NCBI GenBank assembly: GCA_029844215.1
Contig: CM056736.1
Coordinates: 22,381,501-22,445,500, forward strand
Origin: Przewalskia tangutica
Lineage: Eukaryota > Streptophyta > Magnoliopsida > Solanales > Solanaceae
Direction: 5' to 3'
Length of the DNA: 64,000 nucleotides
The notes beneath the pieces were generated by a model, which had not been told where the DNA came from, searched no databases, and saw nothing but the letters and a program-made list of their open reading frames with translations. Below are positions 57,422 through 64,000 of the stretch, piece by piece. A program made the position numbers and the translations under genes. Numbering within the stretch: the first letter of the stretch is position 1; every line of letters begins with the position of its first letter.

Positions 57422-59012
57422 TCACGAGATCTGCTGGCGAAGTCCTGTCACATCGGGAACACACAACCGGCCCTCAAATCTTAGCACCCCATCCGGCGCT
57501 ACCTCAAATAGACTCTTCTCTTTCTGAAAAGCGGCATCTCGATACCGTACCATAATCGGATCCTCATACTGTCGCCTCTTCACCTCCTCGACGATGGAAG
57601 ACTCGGCAACCTCTCGAACCCGAACTCCATCACTATCAGAATCAACCAAACGAACCCCAAGGCTCGCTAGCTGATGTAACTCTCGGACCATATCCCTTTT
57701 CTCTGGTTGTACATCAGATAGACTACCCATCGATCTGCGACTAAGGGCATCTGCAACTACATTGGCCTTCCCTGGGTGGTATAGAATATCAACATCGTAA
57801 TCCTTAAGCAGCTCCAACCACCGTCTTTGTCGCAAGTTCACTCCTACGGTGAAGATATCCGGAGACTCTTGTGGTGCGTGTAAATATCCACATGAACTCC
57901 ATATAAATAATGTCTCCGATCTTCAAGATACGAATCATCACGCCAACTCCAAGTCATGTGGATAATTCTTCTCATGCTTCCTGCCGTCGAGATCGTAAGC
58001 TATAACCTTGCCGTCTTTGCGTCGACGCATCCAAGCCCGACACACGATCGTCACAATAGACCACATATCCATCTAAACCTGCGGAAGAGTAAGAATCTGG
58101 GCGATCGTCAATTTCTCCTTTAGCAATGAAAACTTTCCTCAAGTATCCGTCCACGAAACATGCGCTACGAGTCGACTTAGTCAAAATCTTTGAAATAGAA
58201 GCAAATGTATCCACAAACCTCAGATAATAGCTGCAAGGCCCAAAGCTGCGCTCGTTGGTGTAGTGGAGTGCAGGCCAAGTCTTGACTGCCTCAATCTTCG
58301 TTGTATCAACCCGAATACCATCGGCCCCGATAACATGCCCTAAGAAAGCCACTGAAGCTAACCAAAACTCGCATTTTGAGAACTTGGCATACAACTGCCG
58401 GTCCCGGAGGACTCCCAATACCGTCCTCAAATGATCTGTATGCTCCTGCTCTGTGCGCGAATACACCAAGATATCATCAATGAAAACTATAACGAACATA
58501 TCCAAGAATGGCTTGAACACCCTGTTCATCAGATCCATGAATATCGTTGGAGCGTTGGTCAATCCGAAAGACATCACCCAGAACTCATAGTGCCCATATC
58601 GGGTCCTAAATGCAGTCTTTGGAATATCTGTCTCTCTAACTCGCACCTGATGATAACCAGACCGCAGGTCTATCTTGGAAAAACACCTTGCACCCTGCAA
58701 CTGGTCAAACAAATCGTCAATCACGGGAGGATATCTGTTCTTGATAGTTACCTTGTTTCGCTGCCTGTAATCAATACACATGCGCAGCGTCCCATCCTTT
58801 TTCTTTACAAACAACACTGGCGCTCCCCAGGGAGAAACACTTGGCCTGATAAAGCCCTTCTCCAGCAAGTCCTTCAGCTGGTCTTTCAATTCTTTCAACT
58901 CGGCAGGTGTCATCCTGTATGGCGGAATAGATATCGGTCGAGTATCTGGCGCCAAATCAATGCAAAACTCAACCTCCTCTCGGGAGGATACGAGCTCATC
59001 CGGGAACAACAC
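57422..59012 (-). pseudogene. Ty3 reverse transcriptase and RNase H
   Basis: The longest frame (59012-57972, 346 aa) shows PPYRMTPAELKELKDQL, GFIRPSVSPWGAPVLFVKKK (about residues 53-72), FSKIDLRSGYHQ (113-122, first catalytic Asp) and the catalytic FIDD in VFIDDILVYSR (177-180), followed by FLGHVIGADGI. A frame break near 58260 scrambles the RT/RNase H junction. The last part (57841-57422) has LNLRQRRWLELLKDYDVDIL and PGKANVVADALSR, the usual end of RNase H and linker before integrase. It copies element RNA into DNA. Confidence 0.9.
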
Positions 59013-59850
59013 GGAAACTCTCTAGCGGCCGGAATCGATGAAGGTCGGTATCTCGACCTCGATGTCGAATACGAACCAAATGGTAGATATACCCTTTCGC
59101 ACCATCTTCCTAGCCTTGAGGTAAGAAATAAACTTACCACCGGCGTATGATATTCCTTCCACTCGATAACTGCTCGCAGAAGCTGGAATCGAACTAATCT
59201 CTCTCTACAGTCCACATTGTCATAGCAAGACGGTAGCCAATCCATACCCATAATCACATCAAAGTCCGTCATATCCAACTCTATCAAGTCGGCTAAAGTC
59301 GGCGGTATCTGATCATTGGGCAAGCTCATATATCCGCTCGGCTACCAGCGAATCACTCTTGGCGTAGCACCTCAAAAGGTTTTATGGACTCGGGCTCTAT
59401 CCCTATTCTACCAGCAATATGGGGAGATATATAGGACAAGGTAGAACCTGGATCTATCAAAGCATATACATCACAGCAAGAAACCAACAATGTACCTGTG
59501 ACGACATCAGGTGACACCTCCTGGTCCTGGCGGCTGGACATAGAATAAATGCGGTTCTGAGGACCGCTAGAACTGGGACCCCTACCACGACCTCTGCCGC
59601 GGCTGGCGGCCATGAGTACCACGCCTCGGCGTCGACCATCGAAGATGAAGATCCGAAGACCGTCGGCTGAACCATAACGCTCCGCCGCCTGGGGCGGGCA
59701 ATCGCTTCTTCGGATGGCCTGCATCCACAAAGTAACACGCTCCGAACCCATACGGCACTCGCCCGGATGAGACCTACCGCATCGAACGCACAGAGATGTG
59801 GGTGGTCTCGATTGGTGACGGTCTCTGCCTCCCTGAAACCCCGAAGTCAC
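59013..59850 (-). pseudogene. Ty3 zinc region and aspartic protease
   Basis: The frame 59850-59353 starts with RPPTSLCVRCGRSHPGECRM, a Cys-rich segment like the one in the gag at 33159. It then reaches the protease motif ALIDPGSTLSYISPHIA, where the active-site is DPG rather than the usual DSG, as often in this lineage. The next frame (59329-58910) has DFDVIMGMDWLPSCYDNVDC, the protease C-terminal hallmark. A second CCHC knuckle appears lost around 59760-59640 by small indels. Confidence 0.85.
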
Positions 59851-60843
59851 GGAGCCACGACTGCTCTCGAATAACGGTGATCGGACCTCCCGCGAAACCG
59901 AGAAGGAGCACTCAGTCTTTGGATGAAATGTGGACCTAGTATCTTCTTGAGGCCGCCTCGAAAGCGCCTGAGACCTGTTGTCACAGCCTCTTGGGCTGGC
60001 CTAAATCTAGCTGATCCTGCCTCTCTCTATCCTCAATCCCCTGCGCATACGCCTGCATCCTGGCAATATCCATCCCTGGCTGAAGAGCCACCCCCAAGCA
60101 TGCAGTAATCATATGACGGTCTAACCCCATCACATATCGATGAACCCTGTCTGCCATGTCAGCTACAATGGTGTGCGCATATCTAGCCAAGGAGTCAAAC
60201 TCCAGGTTGTACTCTCTAATAGTCCTCCCGTCCTGCCTCAAGGTCAAGAATCTATCTACGCGGGCTCTCCTCACCTCAGGAGGTAAGAAGTGATCCAGGA
60301 AAGCCTCTGTGAACTCCTCCCAAACAGCTGGAAGAGCATCCTCACCTCTCGACAACACCCATGACTCAAACCAGTTCAACGCAATATCGCGTAACCGGTA
60401 AGAAGCTAGCATAACGGACTCAGTCTCTGAGGCTCTGAGCACCTGCATGGTCCGCTGTAACTGCCGCACAAACTCCTGCGGATCCTCCTCGAATCTCGAG
60501 CCATAGAACTCGGGTGGATGACAACCTAGGAAATCCCGAATCAAGTAATCGGCTCACAGGGTTGGTCTGCTCATCGTGGCCGCTGCCACTATACTGGTCA
60601 ATAAGCGGATTTGTTCCCCGTAATCTCTATACTCACCGCCCAGTGGGATGGAGGCTCACGTCAGCGGTCTCGATGCCGCTCACGCCTCGAACTCCGTGAA
60701 ATTTGGCGACGTCGTGGAACTCGCCGCTCGAAACATCATCTCTGGTAAGGACTGGGCCTGTGCCCTCGTGACCCTCCGCGTCCCACTAGCAGCACCCTCA
60801 GCTGCCTTGCCCTTCTGGGCCGCGGTTGCCTTGCGTGGAGGCA
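59851..60843 (-). pseudogene. Tekay/Del-type gag
   Basis: The minus-strand ATG at 60843 opens with the same MPPRKAT start as the gag at 32939. After stops near 60690-60560 the main frame (60544-59981) carries FEEDPQEFVRQLQRTMQVL, ETESVMLASYRLRDIALNWF, PEVRRARVDRFLTLRQDGR and LEFDSLARYA, the Ty3 retrotransposon gag domain. It lies ~190 bases after the primer site. Confidence 0.9.
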
Positions 60844-61034
60844 TAACTGATACATAAAGGAAAACATCAGAGGAGGTTCAACCTATAACTCAGCTCTATT
60901 GCACGATCTTAGAGTGAAAGAATGAAACTAATCCTAAATATCCTGCGACCTCACGATTATAGATGTGGTGCACATGACACCGATAATCAAGACTCTACTA
61001 GATACTGATGCGTAGACACTTTCCGAGGACTAAT

Positions 61035-61048
61035 CGCTCACGATACCA
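61035..61048 (-). promoter_or_regulatory. Primer-binding site of the Tekay-type element
   Basis: The minus strand reads TGGTATCGTGAGCG, a slightly mutated form of the initiator tRNA-Met site TGGTATCAGAGC, four bases after the 5' LTR end. Confidence 0.8.
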
Positions 61049-61052
61049 CTTT

Positions 61053-62249
61053 TGTCACGACCAGGCCGGGCATCGTACCTACCAGGTACCATCGGTATAT
61101 GTCAGAGAATAGCAGCGGAACATACATAACACATAACATATAAAAAGGTAAACAACACTGGCCAGCCGATAAGGCTGTCTTCCATAAAAACGTACTTAAT
61201 CAAAAGTCTAGCAGTACAACTTATCCTTACAGGCCAAAACACATACGTGACCACAGACCTCTATGGATAGCAACTGTGGCGGGACAGGGCCCCGCCATAC
61301 CCCTGAATATACACACTGTCTATAACATCAGGGAAAATCCGTACCAACAAAACAAGCTTCCGGAGGAATGGAGCTTAACAGGAGCAGTGATCCTAGAGCG
61401 AGGATCCACGCCGCTTACCACCTGCGGCATGAGCGCGGCCCAGGAAGGGGGTCGATTACAATATGTACCAAGTATGTAAAACTGGAAAATATTGTAATAA
61501 TGATATCATAAGTCTGAAAAATAAGCTGGAGTCATGAAAGACAATCAAAATACAGTACACTGTGTCTTACTAACAATGAGAGTAACAAGTATATACTTTA
61601 CTGCATAAAAATAGGAGGCTTGTGATCAAAACAGGGTCCCCCGCCCGTAGTATCAATAAGCAATCCTACTCCTGGGACTATTTCACCCGCATGGGTCTTG
61701 TGGACCCGCATGAGGTATTCCTCGCATAGGCTGTACCCGCGTGGACTATTTCACCCGCGTAAGTCCATAGGACTCGCATGAGGTATTCTCGCATCGTGGG
61801 TAGCAAATCCACTAGCAATTGGTATAACGATCTTGAGGATTTACCCGCCGGATATACTCTTACCAAGGCGGTGGTAAGACGATCTTGGGGCTTGCCCCTC
61901 ATTCATACTCTTACCCTGGAGAAAACAGGTGGTATAACGATCTTGGGGATTTACCCCTCAGATATACTCTTACCCCGAAGCAGGTGGTATGACGATCTTG
62001 GGGCTTGCCCCTCATTCATACTCTTACCCTGGAGAAGGTGGTATAACGATCTTGGGGCTGGCCCCTCAGATATACTCTTACCCTAGCTCAATCTGTCATC
62101 ATATCATAATCATATATATATACAAGTTACGAAAACTCATACTTCTTATTAGTCTTGTTCATATACCCTCTCATTTTAGTTTAATCAAGGCACTAACATA
62201 TTTAATAAAAGAAAATTCGGGAGTTTAACCCAAAGTACCACATACTTAT
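61053..62249 (-). repeat. 5' LTR of the Tekay-type element, interrupted
   Basis: It aligns with 53187-54405 from TGTCACGACC to ACATACTTAT, then stops at a new LTR beginning 62250. It has small indels relative to the partner, including changes in the region 61370-61450. Five tandem units like those at 53971 lie at about 61818-62090. Confidence 0.9.
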
Positions 62250-64000
62250 TGTTATACCCCGTATTTCCAGAGTATGTACGTAAGGACGTACGTAGAAAAG
62301 TTTGTGCCTTAAAATGCAAGGGCCGAAAATTATTTGTTCACAACACCCGATTAGAGTCGTTTTTAAATGACGTTTCCACTTACATAGGGAAAATTCGGCT
62401 ATGTCATTTATATTTTTGCGGATTTTTAGAGACGAAACATTTTTGGACCAATGGGAGGTGACACTTGTCACCCTCATTGACGATAAGAGAATTGGTTGGC
62501 CTTGGCCGATTGGTTCACGTTTTTGTGCCTTGTTTTGGCCTTGTTTTGTGCAATGTTTTGTGGCTTGTTTTGTGGAGTAGGGACTAGGGGGCACTTGGGC
62601 ACATCTTGGCCCTCCACTTGCCCCCCACATGGCTTGATCTTGGCCCTGGTTTCCTATAAATACCCCTCCCTTTGATGAGTTTTCTTCATCCACTCCTCAC
62701 TCCTCAAGTCTTGAAAGCCCTCCTTTTCGTGAGGCCCTTGCCGAGAGTGCCGTACTTGCCTTGTTGTTCTCGTAGAATACACCCCTCTTGGTAGAAATAC
62801 TCTCCATAGTATTGTTACTATACCCAATTACCTTAGCCGTATACCTTGTAGTATTCCAAAGATACCTCTATCGTAGAGCAGGAAATACTACCTTTTGTCC
62901 TTTAATCTCAAACCGAAACCCTAAGGAAATCTTCATAGTTGGTTGAAGTATTTAAGTAGAAGTTGGTTAGAACTTCTAAGGGTTGTTTGGAGCGGATTGA
63001 GCGCTGCAGTAGGAGCTAAACCTTGCTCGGGATCGACATTATAACTTGGATAATTTTGGGCTTATCGAGGTAATTATCTTGTCCCTATTGTAATTGGAAA
63101 GTACATGTTGTTAGAATATATAGTTGAAGTATACTATATATAGAGTGAACGTAGTTATCGGCAATGTCTTTTGACTTAAGCACGAATAATAAGAAACCTT
63201 TTGAAAGAAGAGTCTTGAACTGTAATTACATAGGGTGTATCTGATAGACTTGTGTAGCTTTTACGTGAGATAGAATTGTGCGTCGGATTAGGCGTATAAC
63301 CCCCGGTTGGCTTGGTAGCGGCCCCGATAGAGGAGGAGATTTACGATGTTGCGGGGAGAGTCTGCGAATTTTACGTAGAATGTTCTCGAAGAGATCTAGA
63401 TGTTAATAAGCGCCTTGTGGCCTTATAGGTTGAAGTACTCGTGTGGCGCGATCTATTTGGCTTAAGGAGTAGCCGGCGGTTGGAAGTACTTGGAGCGTTT
63501 TGCTATTAGTCGATACTAAATCGCGAGGTATGTGAACCTCTTCCTATCTCTTCTAGCATGATATATGTGTAACTATGTAATACGGTGAGCGTCACGGTGT
63601 TAAATGTATTTGATTGGTCTAAAACATAAAGTGTTATAACGGCTTTATGGGAAGTTAGTTATAATCGCTTTATGTAGGTAAGAAAATACTTGTGGTCTTT
63701 AAAAGGTAGCGATTTGAACTATAAGCTGGCGGGTTATGTGATAATAAAGAACTTGAAATATTTCAAAAGATTTTGAATCATTTTGAAAGAAGAGTAATAC
63801 TTGGTTTTGAAAACTTAAGAGTTATACTAGCTTTATGGGAAGTTAGGTATAACGGCTTAAGAATGTTTCTTGATTTGGAAATCGAATGTGTATCGACAAA
63901 CCATGCAGCGTTAATAAAAGGAAATGTTTTGTGATTAAGTATTATTAAAACCAGTAGAAACTTCCATGCATGTAAAGCTAAGATGAGACAAAATGATATT
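62250..64000 (+). mobile_element. LTR of another Ty3-type element, running off the window
   Basis: TGTTATACCCCGTATTTCCA begins exactly where the Tekay 5' LTR stops. A promoter-like TATAAATA is at 62655-62662. A block at about 63610-63665 resembles 31150-31205 in the plus-strand Tekay LTR (AACATAAAGTGTTATAA, GCTTTATGGGAAGTTAGT), so the families are related and this LTR is probably on the plus strand. No coding is seen; the minus-strand frame 62202-62693 lacks domains. Confidence 0.7.
62654..62663 (+). promoter_or_regulatory. TATA box in the LTR at 62250
   Basis: CTATAAATAC in a GC-balanced context about 400 bases into the LTR is a good TATA box, followed by CCCTCC and CTC-rich leader sequence. 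This would start the element transcript on the plus strand. Confidence 0.55.

Larger units (their letters stand above)
53187..62249 (-). mobile_element. Tekay/Del-type chromovirus-like Ty3 element
   Basis: The element has a complete 3' LTR (53187-55992), polypurine tract, a full set of decayed domains on the minus strand (gag, protease, RT, RNase H, integrase with a chromodomain-like tail), a primer-binding site (61035-61048) and a 5' LTR broken at 62249 by another LTR. It is inserted in the gag of the Tat-like element. Domain order and gag/LTR similarity link it to the fragment at 29718-34650. Frameshifts in every domain make it non-functional. Confidence 0.9.

Noticed and set aside
58431..59150. 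239-aa plus-strand frame
   Set aside because: It is antisense to the conserved RT of the Tekay-type element and has no domain of its own.
62202..62693. 163-aa minus-strand frame
   Set aside because: It spans the junction of two LTRs and shows no domain.

Overview
This is a plant nuclear window, most likely from a Solanaceae or related asterid genome. The evidence is one intron-containing NAC gene with plant splice sites, Solanaceae-style repeats (Au-type SINE, Stowaway-like MITEs) and stacked LTR retrotransposons of Copia, Tekay/Del, Athila-like and Tat/Ogre-like type. It is gene-poor: only one host gene is well supported. Nothing bacterial (operons, CRISPR) is present. I ran no computation; repeat assignments rest on termini, target-site duplications (TSDs), primer-binding sites and recognisable protein motifs read by eye.

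Layout. 1-4.9 kb: the end of a Tat/Ogre-like LTR sits in a Copia reverse transcriptase/RNase H, followed by a probable Copia 3' LTR. 4.9-11.8 kb: a decayed plus-strand Copia whose RT is split by a non-autonomous CACTA transposon (TSD GAA) and by an Athila-like solo LTR (TSD GTTAT). 11.8-15.3 kb: AT-rich DNA with a hAT-like TIR element that itself holds an LTR, and a small GC-rich island between direct repeats.

15.3-36.05 kb: one minus-strand Copia with about 190-bp LTRs and a residual GGAG target duplication, inflated to 20.7 kb by later insertions. These are a two-ORF non-autonomous Athila-like element (TSD GTGAA), a 4.2-kb Tat/Ogre-like solo LTR, and a truncated Athila-like LTR broken by a Tekay-type LTR+gag fragment.

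36.05-41.8 kb: the host gene, a three-exon NAC transcription factor of the VND7 type (326 aa), a predicted switch for xylem vessel differentiation. A TATA box, a probable 5'UTR intron and a Stowaway-like MITE lie upstream; an Au-type SINE and another repeat lie in intron 2.

41.8-64 kb: a hAT remnant with a transposase fragment; a minus-strand Copia pol remnant with its 3' LTR; a Tat/Ogre-like element that keeps gag, polypurine tract and 3' LTR but has lost pol, with long tandem arrays in its 3' region; a nearly complete but frameshifted Tekay/Del-type element; and, inside that element's 5' LTR, the start of another LTR running off the window.

The parts most worth a second look are the two-ORF Athila-derived element, a GC-rich motif cluster shared by otherwise unrelated LTR families, the CACTA element with its palindromic internal array, and the GACGTC-rich tandem arrays next to the Tat-like 3' LTR.
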